From Rhizobiaceae bacterium (GTDB taxonomy: Bacteria > Pseudomonadota > Alphaproteobacteria > Rhizobiales > Rhizobiaceae), in NCBI GenBank assembly GCA_023953835.1, contig JAMLJB010000001.1:558001-622000 (forward strand): DNA of 64,000 nt, written 5' to 3'. Shown piece after piece: positions 25,781 to 35,882 of the stretch. The first letter of the stretch is position 1, and each line of letters opens with the position of its first letter. The notes beneath the pieces were generated by a model, which saw only the letters and a program-made list of their open reading frames with translations, was not told the origin of the DNA and made no database searches. A program made the position numbers and the translations under genes.

Positions 25781-26232
25781 CCCTCTATGCCTTCCCGGCC
25801 GGTGATGGTCATCAATGTGCCGGTCATCGTAGCGATCAGCTTTGCCTCGCCATCATTCATTGCGTAGGCCTCACCATCTGCCACAATGATGGTACGGCCG
25901 GGCTTGGTAACAGAACCGCGAAACAGGAAACGCTCGCCCTTGCCCGGTGCAAGCAGGTTCACCTTGAACTCGATTGTCAGCACGCCCGCACTTGGCGGCA
26001 TCAGCGAGAAGGCCGCATAGCCGCATGCCGAATCCAGCGCGGTTGAAATGATGCCCGCGTGCAGGAAGCCGTGCTGCTGGGTCAGATCCGCGGAAAACGG
26101 CATTTCGATTTCAATCGTGCCCGGTGTAACATAGGTCAATTCCGCCCCGATCGCTCGCATCACGTTCTGCTTGGCAAAAGATGCCCGCACCCGGTCCTCG
26201 AAATCTGCCGCTGGTACAATCTTGGCTGCCAT
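25777..26232 (-). CDS. PaaI-family hotdog-fold acyl-CoA thioesterase
   Basis: This 151-residue hotdog-fold protein has the family pattern QQHGFLHAGIISTALDSACGYAA with the catalytic His-Gly and downstream Asp, followed by TIEFKVNLLAPGKGE. It probably hydrolyses an aryl- or acyl-CoA. ATG at 26232 with GGAGAG just upstream is preferred over an earlier in-frame start. It is the first gene of a two-gene unit with mtnN. An operator-like site nearly identical to one before the phasin gene lies 63 bp upstream of this start. Confidence 0.88.
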   Translation of the reverse strand: MAAKIVPAADFEDRVRASFAKQNVMRAIGAELTYVTPGTIEIEMPFSADLTQQHGFLHAGIISTALDSACGYAAFSLMPPSAGVLTIEFKVNLLAPGKGERFLFRGSVTKPGRTIIVADGEAYAMNDGEAKLIATMTGTLMTITGREGIEG

Positions 26233-26294
26233 CAGGTCTCTCCGGCCCGCATATGCCGGGCCGCTGCTCATAATCGTGGCAGTCTAGTGCATTT

Positions 26295-26310
26295 TTGTGC
26301 GGTGCAACAA
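26295..26310. promoter_or_regulatory. PhaR-like box upstream of the thioesterase-mtnN unit
   Basis: TTGTGCGGTGCAACAA matches the box upstream of the phasin gene (TTGTGCAATGCAACAA) at 14 of 16 positions, with the same orientation relative to the gene and nearly the same distance. The TGC-N3-GCA core is the type of site bound by alphaproteobacterial PhaR regulators. Confidence 0.5.
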
Positions 26311-26314
26311 CTAC

Positions 26315-28153
26315 CTATTCGTCGGGTAGCTTGCGCACTGCGCCCTTGTCGGCGCTGGTGGCGAAGGCCGCATAGGCCTTTAATGCCTTGGTCACATTGC
26401 GCTTGCGCTTTTCCACAGGCTTCCAGCCCTTGGCGTCCTGCTCCTTGCGGCGTTCGGCCAGTTCCGCCTCACCGAGGACCAGATTAATGGTTCTTCCCGG
26501 AATATCGATCTCGATGATGTCGCCCGTACGCACCAGTCCGATGGCTCCGCCTTCCGCCGCCTCCGGCGAAACGTGACCGATGGACAGGCCCGAAGTACCG
26601 CCCGAAAACCGGCCGTCGGTCAGCAGCGCGCACGCCTTGCCCAGCCCCTTCGATTTCAGGTAGCTGGTCGGGTAGAGCATTTCCTGCATGCCGGGGCCGC
26701 CGCGCGGCCCCTCATAACGGATGACCACCACCTCGCCGGCATTGACCTCATTGCTCAGGATCCCCTTCACGGCGGCGTCCTGGCTTTCATAGACCCGCGC
26801 CGCGCCGGTGAATTTCAGGATGCTTTCGTCGACACCAGCGGTTTTCACGACGCAGCCGTCGAGAGCGATGTTGCCCTTGAGCACGGCAAGTCCGCCATCC
26901 TTTGAGAACGGATGCTCGATGGAGCGGATCACGCCCTTTTCGCCGTCCGTGTCGAGATCGTCCCAGCGCGCTTCCTGGCTGAACGCCACCTGCGTCGGAA
27001 CACCACCCGGCGCGGCGCGGAAAAACTTGCGTACGGATTCCGAATTGGTTCGCGTGATGTCCCAGCGGTCGATGGCATCGCCGATCGTCGTGGCGTGCAC
27101 GGTCGCGCAATCGCGGTTGATCAGCCCGCCGCGTTCAAGCTCGCCGAGAATGCGCATGATGCCGCCCGCGCGATGCACATCTTCCATGTGCACGTCGCTC
27201 TTGGCAGGCGCAACCTTCGAAAGGCAAGGCACCTTGCGCGACAGGCGGTCGATGTCGTCCATCGTGAAATCGATTTCGCCCTCCTGCGCCGCGGCAAGGA
27301 TATGCAGCACCGTGTTGGTCGAGCCGCCCATCGCGATGTCGAGCGACATGGCGTTTTCGAACGCTGCCTTGTTGGCGATGTTGCGCGGCAGCGCGGTGGC
27401 GTCGTCCTGCTCGTACCAGCGCTGCGCGAGGTCGACGATCAGGTGTCCGGCCTCCACGAACAGGCGGCGGCGGTCGCCATGCGTGGCCAGCGTCGATCCG
27501 TTACCGGGCAGCGACAAGCCCAATGCCTCGGTCAGGCAGTTCATCGAATTGGCGGTGAACATGCCGGAGCAGGAGCCGCAGGTCGGGCACGCCGAGCGCT
27601 CGATGACCTTCACATCGGCATCCGAGACCTTGTCGTCGGCAGCCGCCACCATGGCGTCGATCAGGTCGAGCGCATGCGTCTTGCCGGCCAGCACGACCTT
27701 GCCCGCTTCCATCGGGCCGCCCGAGACGAAGACCGTCGGAATGTTGAGGCGCAACGAGGCCATCAGCATGCCCGGCGTGATCTTGTCGCAATTGGAAATG
27801 CAGACCATCGCGTCGGCGCAATGCGCATTGACCATATATTCCACGCTGTCGGCGATCAGCTCGCGCGAGGGCAGCGAATAGAGCATGCCGTCATGGCCCA
27901 TGGCGATGCCATCATCGACGGCGATGGTGTTGAACTCCTTCGCCACGCCCCCGGCATTCTCGATCTCGCGCGCCACGAGCTGGCCTAGGTCCTTCAGGTG
28001 CACATGGCCGGGCACGAACTGCGTGAAGGAATTGACGACGGCAATAATCGGCTTGCCGAAGTCCCCATCCTTCATTCCGGTGGCGCGCCAGAGTCCGCGC
28101 GCGCCGGCCATATTGCGTCCGTGGGTCGTGGTACGTGAGCGATATGCGGGCAT
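26315..28153 (-). CDS. ilvD: Dihydroxy-acid dehydratase IlvD
   Basis: This 612-residue iron-sulfur enzyme of valine, isoleucine and pantothenate synthesis starts [20 protein letters not shown], close to the well-known IlvD N-terminus. Cluster cysteines are visible in [11 protein letters not shown] and [12 protein letters not shown]. Further family motifs are GRFSGGTSG and the C-terminal [14 protein letters not shown]. An upstream in-frame TTG would add four residues; the ATG at 28153 is preferred. It supplies the 2-oxoisovalerate used by the nearby panB. Confidence 0.97.
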   Translation of the reverse strand: MPAYRSRTTTHGRNMAGARGLWRATGMKDGDFGKPIIAVVNSFTQFVPGHVHLKDLGQLVAREIENAGGVAKEFNTIAVDDGIAMGHDGMLYSLPSRELIADSVEYMVNAHCADAMVCISNCDKITPGMLMASLRLNIPTVFVSGGPMEAGKVVLAGKTHALDLIDAMVAAADDKVSDADVKVIERSACPTCGSCSGMFTANSMNCLTEALGLSLPGNGSTLATHGDRRRLFVEAGHLIVDLAQRWYEQDDATALPRNIANKAAFENAMSLDIAMGGSTNTVLHILAAAQEGEIDFTMDDIDRLSRKVPCLSKVAPAKSDVHMEDVHRAGGIMRILGELERGGLINRDCATVHATTIGDAIDRWDITRTNSESVRKFFRAAPGGVPTQVAFSQEARWDDLDTDGEKGVIRSIEHPFSKDGGLAVLKGNIALDGCVVKTAGVDESILKFTGAARVYESQDAAVKGILSNEVNAGEVVVIRYEGPRGGPGMQEMLYPTSYLKSKGLGKACALLTDGRFSGGTSGLSIGHVSPEAAEGGAIGLVRTGDIIEIDIPGRTINLVLGEAELAERRKEQDAKGWKPVEKRKRNVTKALKAYAAFATSADKGAVRKLPDE

Positions 28154-28254
28154 GTTCGTGTCCAATTCGGTGCTTGAGCGGAGCTACCTACAGAAAAATA
28201 GCGGAAAGGTCACGGAAAAACGGGCCAACAGGCAGCAACGCGCGCCTTACCGGT

Positions 28255-29544
28255 TCATTCGGCCTTTCGTAAGGCGGCGAAGTAAAATCCGTCTGTGCCG
28301 CTCATGGTCGGGCTGAGGCGGATTCCGCCTCGCGCCTCAACGCGTGCGGAGCCCGCCGCGTGTGGGAAGCGCTCGCCCCACAGCGCCTCGTGATCGACGA
28401 TTGCGAACGTCGGGTCGCGACCGGCAAAGCCCGCAAGCTGACCCCTGTTTTCCGCATCGAACACGGAGCAGGTGATATAGACCAGCCTGCCGCCGGGTTT
28501 CACGAAGCGGCTCGCCTCATCGAGAATTGCCGCCTGCTCGTGGCAGCGCTGATCCAGCTGTTTCTGGCTGAGCCGCCATTTGGCGTCCGGCCTGCGCCGC
28601 CATGTGCCGGAACCCGTGCACGGCGCGTCGATAAGCACGATGTCCATCTGCCCTTGAAGCGGCTCCAGTTCGGATGTCCGCGCGACGACCTCGACATTGC
28701 GCGCTTCGGCGCGCCGCAGCCTGTCGAAGATCGGAGCGAGCCTCTGCTTCTCGGAATCATGGGCGACGATGCGGCCTTCATTCCCCATCAGTGCGGCAAG
28801 CGCCAGCGTCTTGCCGCCGCCGCCCGCGCAATAGTCCATGACCTGCATGCCGGGCCTCGCCCCCGCCAGTTCAGCGGCGATCTGCGATCCCTCGTCCTGC
28901 ACCTCGAACCAGCCCTTCTGGAAGGCCGGTTCAGCCTGCACGTTGGGGTGTCGCCCGCCGCGCGAAATGGGCGCGATGCGCACCCCTTGCGCGGCCATGC
29001 GCATTGGTTCCGCGCCGCTTTCGGCAAGCTCGCGCAGCACCGTCTCCCTGTCGGACAAGAGCGTGTTTACGCGCAGGTCGAGCGGCGGGCGCATGGCAAG
29101 CCCGGCTGCCTCGTCCGCCCATGCATCGCCGAACGCATCCTGAAAAAGGGGCACGACCCAGTCGGGGCAGTCGGCCCTCGCCATGTCGGGCATCGTTGCG
29201 TCGAGCCTGCCGCTTGTGCCTTCCAGCACATCGCTTTCGAGAGGCGGCGGCGCAAAGCGGTCGCCTTCCAGTTCCGCATTGATGGTGTCAGGCGCAAGAC
29301 CCCATTCCAGCAACAGCGCGCCGAAAGCCTGTCCGCGCGGGGTGTCATCGCCGGTCAGCCACGCGGCGGAGCGGCGGCGGCGCAGCGCGTCATAAACGAT
29401 GTTGCCGATTGCGCCACGGTCGCCCGAACCCGCGAAACGGTGCGACAGCCCCCAATCCTTGAGCGCTTCGGCAACCGGGCGTCGGCGCCGCTCCATATCC
29501 TGCAAGACCTCGATGGCTGCCGCCAGCCTGCCGCCCAATCTCAT
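28255..29544 (-). CDS. RsmB/NOP2-family rRNA cytosine-5 methyltransferase
   Basis: This 429-residue protein has an N-terminal RsmB-like RNA-binding part and a C-terminal SAM-dependent domain. SAM binding is shown by VMDYCAGGGGKTLAL. The two catalytic cysteines lie in DAPCTGSGTWRRRP (motif IV) and YITCSVF (motif VI). It should form m5C in 16S rRNA or another RNA. It reads towards ilvD with a 101-bp gap. Confidence 0.93.
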   Translation of the reverse strand: MRLGGRLAAAIEVLQDMERRRRPVAEALKDWGLSHRFAGSGDRGAIGNIVYDALRRRRSAAWLTGDDTPRGQAFGALLLEWGLAPDTINAELEGDRFAPPPLESDVLEGTSGRLDATMPDMARADCPDWVVPLFQDAFGDAWADEAAGLAMRPPLDLRVNTLLSDRETVLRELAESGAEPMRMAAQGVRIAPISRGGRHPNVQAEPAFQKGWFEVQDEGSQIAAELAGARPGMQVMDYCAGGGGKTLALAALMGNEGRIVAHDSEKQRLAPIFDRLRRAEARNVEVVARTSELEPLQGQMDIVLIDAPCTGSGTWRRRPDAKWRLSQKQLDQRCHEQAAILDEASRFVKPGGRLVYITCSVFDAENRGQLAGFAGRDPTFAIVDHEALWGERFPHAAGSARVEARGGIRLSPTMSGTDGFYFAALRKAE

Positions 29545-29642
29545 TTCGGTTGTCCGATCCCGGTTGACCCGTTTGCGCCGTAGCTAATACGCACATTTCT
29601 TTGAGGCAAGGGCGGCACCGCGCGGCGGCCTGTGCACAACGG

Positions 29643-29654
29643 CCACAATTGTGG
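29643..29654. promoter_or_regulatory. Perfect palindrome CCACAATTGTGG upstream of aqpZ
   Basis: This 12-bp palindrome lies 90 bp before the aqpZ start. A half-copy CCACAATT follows at about 29697, and a GC-rich imperfect palindrome lies near 29708-29724. It could be an operator for aqpZ or the divergent methyltransferase gene, which starts at 29544. Confidence 0.35.
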
Positions 29655-29744
29655 TCGCATCCGGCAGGATTTTGCTTATTCTGTCGCCGCAGTCACACCA
29701 CAATTCGCGCCCGCGGGCGGGCGCTCTTTTGGGGGAATATTTCA

Positions 29745-30416
29745 ATGAAGAAGTACCTCGCCGAGGTTCTCGGCACCTTTTTGCTTGTCTTTATCGGCAC
29801 GGCATCGGTCGTGCTCGGCGGTCTTGGAACCGCACTCCCACTTGCGCAGGGCTTCATCGGCCTTGCCTTCGGCATCGGCCTCATCGCGGCGGCCTATGCG
29901 ATCGGGCCGATCTCCGGCGCGCATCTCAATCCGGCGGTGACCGCCGGAGTGTTCCTTGCGGGCCGCATGCCCGCCGGCGAGGTGGCAGGCTACATCGTCG
30001 CCCAGATCATCGGCGCGATCATCGCGACCCTTGTGCTGGTGATCATCTGCTCCGGCGCGGCGACGCCGGTGACGAATTTCGCGGCAAGCGGCTGGGATCC
30101 GGCGAAATGGAGCGTCGCTTCGGTTTTCCTCGTCGAACTGATCGCAACATTCGTCTTCGTCACCGTCATTCTTGGCGTCACGGCCACGAAGCATATGACC
30201 GGCTTTGCCGGGCTGGTGATCGGCCTGACGCTGGCCGGCCTGCACTTCGCTTTCATTCCGGTTTCGGGCAACTCGCTCAATCCCGCCCGTTCGATCGGAC
30301 CGGCTCTTTTCACCGAAGGCGCAATGGGGCAGCTCTGGCTCTACATCGTTGCGCCGCTGATCGGCGGCGCGCTTGCAGGCGTCGTCGCAAAGATGCGGGT
30401 CTTTGAAAAGGAATGA
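29745..30416 (+). CDS. aqpZ: Aquaporin Z-type water channel
   Basis: This 223-residue inner-membrane channel has six transmembrane helices and the two pore-forming NPA boxes, SGAHLNPAVT and SGNSLNPARS. The aromatic/arginine region and short length fit AqpZ-type water channels rather than glycerol facilitators. The ATG at 29745 follows a GGGGGAA stretch. A strong terminator hairpin lies 20 bp downstream. Confidence 0.95.
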   Translation: MKKYLAEVLGTFLLVFIGTASVVLGGLGTALPLAQGFIGLAFGIGLIAAAYAIGPISGAHLNPAVTAGVFLAGRMPAGEVAGYIVAQIIGAIIATLVLVIICSGAATPVTNFAASGWDPAKWSVASVFLVELIATFVFVTVILGVTATKHMTGFAGLVIGLTLAGLHFAFIPVSGNSLNPARSIGPALFTEGAMGQLWLYIVAPLIGGALAGVVAKMRVFEKE

Positions 30417-30436
30417 TCGCTTATCGCGATCAATGA

Positions 30437-30458
30437 GAACGGGGCTTCGGCCCCGTTC
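30437..30458. terminator. UUCG-loop terminator between aqpZ and hisG
   Basis: A GAACGGGGC / GCCCCGTTC stem closed by a TTCG tetraloop lies between the convergent ends of aqpZ and hisG. It is followed by CTGATTCTTC on the + strand. It probably serves aqpZ and may serve both transcripts. Confidence 0.75.
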
Positions 30459-30466
30459 CTGATTCT

Positions 30467-31165
30467 TCAAACAGCTGCGCGCACAGCCGAAACCACGGAT
30501 TCCAGCTTCTGCTGGTCCTCCGCGCTGCGCGTGCGCTTCGATTCGACCAGACATGCCTGCGAACGCAGGATCACGCCGTCGCCCAATATCTTCAGATGGT
30601 TGGCGCGCAACGTCGAGCCAGTCGTGGTGATGTCGACGATCACATCGGCTGAACCCGCCGCAGGCGCGCCTTCGGTGGCGCCAAGGCTTTCGACGATCCT
30701 GTAAACCTGTATCCCGTGCTTCTGCGAGAAGAACTGCTGCGTCAGCCGCCAGTATTTCGTGGCGATGCGCAGCCGCCTGCCATGCCGCTGGCGGAAGTCC
30801 GCCGCCACATCGTCGAGGTCACCCATCGTGTCCACGTCCAGCCAGATGTCCGGCACCGCGACCACCACATCGGCGAAGCCGAAGCCAAGCCGCGCGGCAA
30901 TCTGGGTGCGCGTCTCCCAGCCCGCCACGTTCTCGCGCAACAGGTCCTCACCCGTGATGCCGAGATCGACGGCCCCGCGCCCGAGTTCGCCCGCGATTTC
31001 GGAGGCCGAGAGGAAGGACACCTCCACATCGTCGTGACCGTCGATGCGCGCCTTGTATTTCCGGTCGTCGCCCGGCAGCGCGATCTTCAGCCCCGCGCGC
31101 TCGAATATTTCAAGCGACTGCTCGCGCAGCCTACCCTTGGAGGGAATTGCCAGCGTGACGCTCAT
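30467..31165 (-). CDS. hisG: ATP phosphoribosyltransferase catalytic subunit HisG (short form)
   Basis: This 232-residue short-form HisG catalyses the first step of histidine synthesis from ATP and PRPP. It lacks the C-terminal regulatory domain of long HisG, which is supplied by HisZ encoded just upstream. Visible segments are [25 protein letters not shown] and the PRPP loop [17 protein letters not shown] region ([10 protein letters not shown]). The ATG overlaps the hisZ stop by 4 bp. Confidence 0.94.
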   Translation of the reverse strand: MSVTLAIPSKGRLREQSLEIFERAGLKIALPGDDRKYKARIDGHDDVEVSFLSASEIAGELGRGAVDLGITGEDLLRENVAGWETRTQIAARLGFGFADVVVAVPDIWLDVDTMGDLDDVAADFRQRHGRRLRIATKYWRLTQQFFSQKHGIQVYRIVESLGATEGAPAAGSADVIVDITTTGSTLRANHLKILGDGVILRSQACLVESKRTRSAEDQQKLESVVSAVRAAV

Positions 31166-32277
31166 GACTCACCCCGCAACGCGTCGATGCGGTCGAGCCA
31201 GACCGAGAAGCCGACGCCGGGGATCGGATGGCGCGCGCCAAGCATGGTCAGCAGCCGGTCATAGCGCCCGCCGCCCGCCAGCGGACGTTCCGCGCCCGGC
31301 ACGGAAATCTCGAACACCAGCCCGGTGTAATAGTCCAGCGGGCGACCGAAGGCGGCGTCATAGGTCACCGCCTCCAGCAGTACCGTCTCCTTGCGCAACG
31401 CTTCCAGCCGGGCGGAAAAGCCGTCCAGCGCTGCGCCCAGCGAAAGGCCGGACTCCTTCGCGAAAGCGGCAAGCGTCGGGGCGGCCTGCTCGACGGGAAC
31501 ATGGATCTGCAAAAAACGGCGCAACGCATCGAAGGCTTGCGGCGACAGCCGCACACTTGCCAGTTCCGCTTTCTCCACCAGCCGCTGGGCGATTTCTTCT
31601 GGCGTACGCCCCGCCGTCGCCGGAATGCCTGCCGCGCCCATGCCTTCGGCAACGTGACGGACAAGCGCGTCCATATCTCCGCCCGCCACCAGAAGCGCGG
31701 CAGGACCCGCCAGCGCCGCATTGCGCGACTGGCTCGCAAGGTCGGTCAGCGCGGCTTCCAGCATGCTCGCCGAGCCGAATGCCCGCGCCAGTCGCATGCG
31801 CCAGCCACGCGGCAGGCCGAGCGCGCCGAGCACGGCCTCGAACAGCGCCTGGTCACCCAGCACGATGGAAAGCTTCGTATTCGGCAGCACCTTGTCCAGC
31901 AACGCGAATGCATCGGCCACGGAACGTGCATCGGCTGCGGCGGCGTTGACGTCGCCGAGGTCCTCGATACCGGCCTGGAAAAATTCCGGCCTGCCGTCGC
32001 GGCGCTGGCGGAACACCTCGCCCAGATAGGAATAGCGGCGCGGCGTGTCCGCCTTGCTGGCGATGTGGTCCATGCAGACCGGAATGGTGAATTCCGGACG
32101 CAGGCACAATTGCTCGCCGGTCTCGCTTTCGGTCAGGAAGATGCGCCGCCGCAGATCCTCGCCCGCAATGTCGAGGAAGGGATCGGCAGGCTGCACGATG
32201 GACACGTCCGCCGGTTCCGCTCCGCGCGCGGCAAACAGCGCCCTGATGTCGGCGGCGATGGCAGGCAGCCTTGTCAT
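31162..32277 (-). CDS. hisZ: ATP phosphoribosyltransferase regulatory subunit HisZ
   Basis: This 371-residue paralogue of histidyl-tRNA synthetase has motif-2-like [14 protein letters not shown] and the late [10 protein letters not shown] region. It lacks the anticodon-binding domain. HisZ forms a complex with short HisG to confer histidine control. It overlaps hisS at its start and hisG at its end by 4 bp each, making a coupled hisS-hisZ-hisG operon. Confidence 0.92.
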   Translation of the reverse strand: MTRLPAIAADIRALFAARGAEPADVSIVQPADPFLDIAGEDLRRRIFLTESETGEQLCLRPEFTIPVCMDHIASKADTPRRYSYLGEVFRQRRDGRPEFFQAGIEDLGDVNAAAADARSVADAFALLDKVLPNTKLSIVLGDQALFEAVLGALGLPRGWRMRLARAFGSASMLEAALTDLASQSRNAALAGPAALLVAGGDMDALVRHVAEGMGAAGIPATAGRTPEEIAQRLVEKAELASVRLSPQAFDALRRFLQIHVPVEQAAPTLAAFAKESGLSLGAALDGFSARLEALRKETVLLEAVTYDAAFGRPLDYYTGLVFEISVPGAERPLAGGGRYDRLLTMLGARHPIPGVGFSVWLDRIDALRGES

Positions 32278-33773
32278 GCTGCGCCGCGTTCTTCCGCCTG
32301 CGCTTCGAGAATGCGGCGCACCGCCTCGACCATCTCGGCCTCCGGAACCGTGATCTGGCCGGGGCGCAGCTCCTTGTACGCGCCATGATCCGTAATGACC
32401 TGCGCAAGCTGTGCGCCGACGACGAGGTCCTTGATCTGCACCGTGCCCGCCGCCCGCTCGTCGCCGCCCTGGATGATCACGCAGGGCGCGCCGCGCCGGT
32501 CGGCATATTTCATCTGCGCCTTCATTCCCGCGCCGCCGAGGTAAAGCTCGGCACGGATGCCGTCCTGCCGCAACTGCGCGACCATGCGCTGGTAGCGCCC
32601 GAGGCTGTCGACATCGCGATCCATCACCAGCACCACGACAGGCGCGAGCACGTCATTTGTATCGAGCTTGCCGAGGTTCTTGAGCGCGGTCATCAGGCGC
32701 GACACGCCGATGGAAAAGCCGGTCGCGGGAACCGGCTCGCCGCGAAAGCGCGAGACCAGACCGTCATAGCGCCCGCCGCCGCCGACCGAGCCGAAGCGGA
32801 CCACCTGCCCCTCCTCGTTCGGGATTTCCGCCAGCAACTCCGCCTCCAGCACCGGCCCCGTATAATATTCGAGGCCGCGCACCACCGACGGGTCGATCCT
32901 GATGCGCTCCGACCCGTATTGCGCGGCGCGGCACAGCGCCTCGATGTCGCGCAACTCGTTCATGCCTTCGTGGAATTTTGCGCTATCAATGTCCGTCGCG
33001 CTGCCGTCGATATAGCCCAGCACCGTCGCGACGGCCGCGTCCGAGAGGCCCGCGCCCTTCGTGAAATCGCCCTCGCCTTCCTTGCCGCCATCCCATCGTC
33101 CTGCGCCCAACAGCAGACGCACGCCCTGCGGGCCGAACTTGTCCAGCTTGTCGATGGCGCGCAGCACCGTCAGCCTGCGACCGGCATTTTCGTCGCCGCC
33201 AAGCCCGATCGCTTCCAGCACGCCGTCCAGCACCTTGCGGTTGTTGACGCGGATAACGTAGTCGCTGCGCGCGATGCCGAGCGCTTCCATCACATCGGCC
33301 ATCATCATCGCCATTTCGGCATCTGCCGCCACGCCCGGCGCGCCGATCGTGTCCGCGTCGAACTGCATGAACTGGCGGAAGCGGCCCGGACCCGGCTTCT
33401 CGTTGCGGAACACCCAGCCCGCGCGATAGCTGCGGAACGGCTTCGGCAGCCGCTCGAAATTTTCCGCGACGTATCGGGCGGTCGGCGCTGTCAGGTCGTA
33501 GCGCAGCGACAGCCATTGCTCGTCGTCGTCCTGAAAGGAAAAGACGCCCTCGTTCGGCCGGTCCTGATCCGGCAGGAACTTGCCGAGCGCATCCGTGTAT
33601 TCAATCAGCGGCTGCTCGACCGGTTCGAACCCGTACAACTCATAGACTTCGCGGATCGTCGCCATCATGCGACCCGCGGCGCGAATGTCTTCCGCCGAGC
33701 GATCGACAAAGCCGCGCGGCAGGCGCGCCAGTGTCTTTTGCGGTTTCTCGGCCATCGGGTTCAGTTCCATCAT
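32274..33773 (-). CDS. hisS: Histidyl-tRNA synthetase HisS (alphaproteobacterial type)
   Basis: This 499-residue class II synthetase has motif 2 in [15 protein letters not shown], HisA-type [14 protein letters not shown], the motif 3 region [11 protein letters not shown] and a C-terminal anticodon-binding domain. Length and N-terminal extension fit the alphaproteobacterial group, which charges an unusual tRNA-His without an extra 5' G. That tRNA gene lies at 51380-51456. Two ATGs in tandem open the frame at 33773 and 33770. Confidence 0.95.
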   Translation of the reverse strand: MMELNPMAEKPQKTLARLPRGFVDRSAEDIRAAGRMMATIREVYELYGFEPVEQPLIEYTDALGKFLPDQDRPNEGVFSFQDDDEQWLSLRYDLTAPTARYVAENFERLPKPFRSYRAGWVFRNEKPGPGRFRQFMQFDADTIGAPGVAADAEMAMMMADVMEALGIARSDYVIRVNNRKVLDGVLEAIGLGGDENAGRRLTVLRAIDKLDKFGPQGVRLLLGAGRWDGGKEGEGDFTKGAGLSDAAVATVLGYIDGSATDIDSAKFHEGMNELRDIEALCRAAQYGSERIRIDPSVVRGLEYYTGPVLEAELLAEIPNEEGQVVRFGSVGGGGRYDGLVSRFRGEPVPATGFSIGVSRLMTALKNLGKLDTNDVLAPVVVLVMDRDVDSLGRYQRMVAQLRQDGIRAELYLGGAGMKAQMKYADRRGAPCVIIQGGDERAAGTVQIKDLVVGAQLAQVITDHGAYKELRPGQITVPEAEMVEAVRRILEAQAEERGAA

Positions 33774-33969
33774 TGTTGCGGTGCCGCATCTAGCCGATCA
33801 TGACAGGGGCGGCAAGGCGCACGGGCCGCACGAAAGCGCGGCACAAAGGATTGTGTTAACCTCCTGCCACCAGTTTTCCGCAATTCGTTCAAAAATCCGC
33901 GACAATCCCTGCCTAGGAAAACATCATCCACGGTTGCCACTCGGCGACCTGAAACCTTCAGGCAAGAGC

Positions 33970-34164
33970 ATGACCACGCTGACCACCAAGACCGCCAACG
34001 GCGATGCGACGTTGCAGGCCGGTCCCTTCCATCCGACCGTCGAGCCGCGAGGCGCGCGCGGCGAACTTGGCCGCGCGGTGCTTACCAGCCTGCTTGCGCT
34101 CTATCCCGTTCTCGCGACGGTCGGCGTCGTGCTGCTGACGCTCGCCTTTACCGGCGCCGCCTGA
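33970..34164 (+). CDS. Small single-pass membrane protein, unknown function
   Basis: This 64-residue ORF has a polar N-terminal half (about residues 1-33) and one C-terminal hydrophobic helix (VLTSLLALYPVLATVGVVLLTLAF). No family is recognised. It starts ATG with GGCAAGAG upstream and ends 2 bp before the convergent tag gene. The 196-bp stretch before it shows a GTTAACC element near 33855 but no other clear signal. Confidence 0.55.
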   Translation: MTTLTTKTANGDATLQAGPFHPTVEPRGARGELGRAVLTSLLALYPVLATVGVVLLTLAFTGAA

Positions 34165-34166
34165 CC

Positions 34167-34805
34167 TCATCGCCCCTTCAATTGCGGTCGCCTGAACCGG
34201 GCGCGGTCGGCCTCGACTTCCGCACGGCAGGTGCAGCCCTCGATGTGGTCGTTGACCAGTCCCATCGCCTGCATGAACGCATAGACCGTGGTCGGCCCGA
34301 CAAAGCTCCATCCGCGCTTCTTGAGTTCCTTCGAGATGCGCGTTGAGACGGGCGTGGTCGGATTTGCGCGCAGCGTTTCGATATTCACGACTTCCGGGCG
34401 CTCCCCTGTGCCCGGCTCGAACGACCAGAACCAGGCCGCGAGCGAGCCTGCTTCCTTCACCATCTCCTGTGCGCGGCGGGCATTGTTGATGGTCGAGACG
34501 ATCTTGCCGCGATGGCGCACGATGCCCGTATCGGCCAGCAGCCGCTCGATGTCCTTGTCGGTGAACTCCGCCACCTTGTTGAAGTCGAAGCCCGCGAAGG
34601 CTGCGCGAAAATTCTCGCGCTTGCGCAGTATGGTGAGCCAGGAAAGGCCCGACTGAAAGCCTTCCAGGCAGATTTTCTCGAACAGGCGGATGTCGTTGTC
34701 CACCGGGCGGCCCCATTCGCGGTCATGGTAGGGGATGTAGTCGGGCGTGCTCCCGCCCCATGAGCAGCGCACCCTTCCGTCCCCGCCAGTCACCAGTCCC
34801 TGCAT
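34167..34805 (-). CDS. tag: DNA-3-methyladenine glycosylase I
   Basis: This 212-residue base-excision repair enzyme removes 3-methyladenine from DNA. Family markers are CSWGG near the N-terminus, YHDREWGRPV, FEKICLEGFQSGLSW, the helix-hairpin-like IVRHRGKI and the C-terminal zinc ligands in NDHIEGCTCRAEV. Length is typical. Confidence 0.95.
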   Translation of the reverse strand: MQGLVTGGDGRVRCSWGGSTPDYIPYHDREWGRPVDNDIRLFEKICLEGFQSGLSWLTILRKRENFRAAFAGFDFNKVAEFTDKDIERLLADTGIVRHRGKIVSTINNARRAQEMVKEAGSLAAWFWSFEPGTGERPEVVNIETLRANPTTPVSTRISKELKKRGWSFVGPTTVYAFMQAMGLVNDHIEGCTCRAEVEADRARFRRPQLKGR

Positions 34806-35006
34806 CGCGAATCTCCCGTTCGGCGAAATTTACCTCCGCTTCACCGTGTTTGGGAACGGCGCGGTAACCATACCAAAAGGTTTCCGCGATCGGACGAATT
34901 TTAGCGGTCCTGATTCACCTTTCGGTTGGAAGCGGTGGGGAAAATGCAGGACGAGGGCCGCACCGGTGGGGGGTGGCCCCGATATTGCTACGTCGAGAGT
35001 ATCTTT

Positions 35007-35795
35007 ATGAGATTGTCCGCCTGTCTGCTCGCCGCCGCGAGCCTGCTCACCCTTCAAACTTCACCCGTTTCCGCGCAGGACCGCTACCGCGCCGCGCCGC
35101 CGGTCGTGGTCAGCCCGGACCTCGCCGCGCCGTGGGTGCTCCAGTTGGGCAAGAAGCCCGGCAAGGTCGTGCAGCGCAAGACCGCGCAGCCTGTCGAGGT
35201 CCGCAATTCGCAGCAGCGCATCGCCGTGCGCCGTGAAACCGTTCCCGGCGTGGTGCTCGTCCAGCCACAAGGGACCGACCGCACCGTCGTCACCTCGTCG
35301 GTCGCCCGCCCGCCGAAGAAGCAGGTCCAGCAACAGATGGACCCGAAGTTCCTGCCGCGCGAGGTCGACTACGAGACCGGCCACAAGCCGGGGACCATCG
35401 TGATCGATTCGGCCAGCAAATATCTCTATCTCGTCATGGAGAACGGCACCGCCCGCCGCTACGGCGTCGGCGTCGGCAAGGAAGGCATGGGCTGGAAGGG
35501 CGTCGAGCACGTCACGCGCAAGGCCGTATGGCCGGAATGGCGTCCGCCGGCACAGATGATCGCGCGCGAGCGCAAGAAGGGCCGCATCCTGCCGTCTTAC
35601 ATGGCGGGCGGCGAGGCCAATCCGCTCGGCGCGCGAGCGCTTTATCTCGGCAGCACGCTCTATCGCATCCACGGCACCAACGCGCCCTGGACGATCGGCA
35701 CCAGCGCATCGTCCGGCTGCATTCGCATGCGCAACCAGGATGTGATCGAATTGTACGAGATGGTCAAGGTCGGTGCGAAGGTCGTCGTGATGTAG
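35007..35795 (+). CDS. Periplasmic L,D-transpeptidase (YkuD domain)
   Basis: This 262-residue exported protein has a signal peptide (RLSACLLAAASLLTLQTSPVSAQ), a basic linker and a C-terminal YkuD domain. Catalytic residues are in RIHGTNAPW, TIGTSASSGCIRM (catalytic Cys) with the preceding His. The enzyme forms 3-3 peptidoglycan crosslinks or attaches proteins to the wall. The ATG at 35007 directly precedes the signal sequence. A strong terminator follows the gene. Confidence 0.93.
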   Translation: MRLSACLLAAASLLTLQTSPVSAQDRYRAAPPVVVSPDLAAPWVLQLGKKPGKVVQRKTAQPVEVRNSQQRIAVRRETVPGVVLVQPQGTDRTVVTSSVARPPKKQVQQQMDPKFLPREVDYETGHKPGTIVIDSASKYLYLVMENGTARRYGVGVGKEGMGWKGVEHVTRKAVWPEWRPPAQMIARERKKGRILPSYMAGGEANPLGARALYLGSTLYRIHGTNAPWTIGTSASSGCIRMRNQDVIELYEMVKVGAKVVVM

Positions 35796-35839
35796 GAATG
35801 GGGGACGGGCCGCCGTTTCAGGTGGCAACCGTCGGAAAG

Positions 35840-35872
35840 GGGCGGCGCGAGGAGAGACGCGCCGCCCTTTTT
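35840..35872 (+). terminator. Rho-independent terminator of the L,D-transpeptidase gene
   Basis: A perfect 10-bp stem GGGCGGCGCG / CGCGCCGCCC with an 8-base purine loop is followed by TTTTTC. It sits 45 bp after the stop codon and just before the convergent glcF end. Confidence 0.88.
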
Positions 35873-35882
35873 CGTGCGCGAC

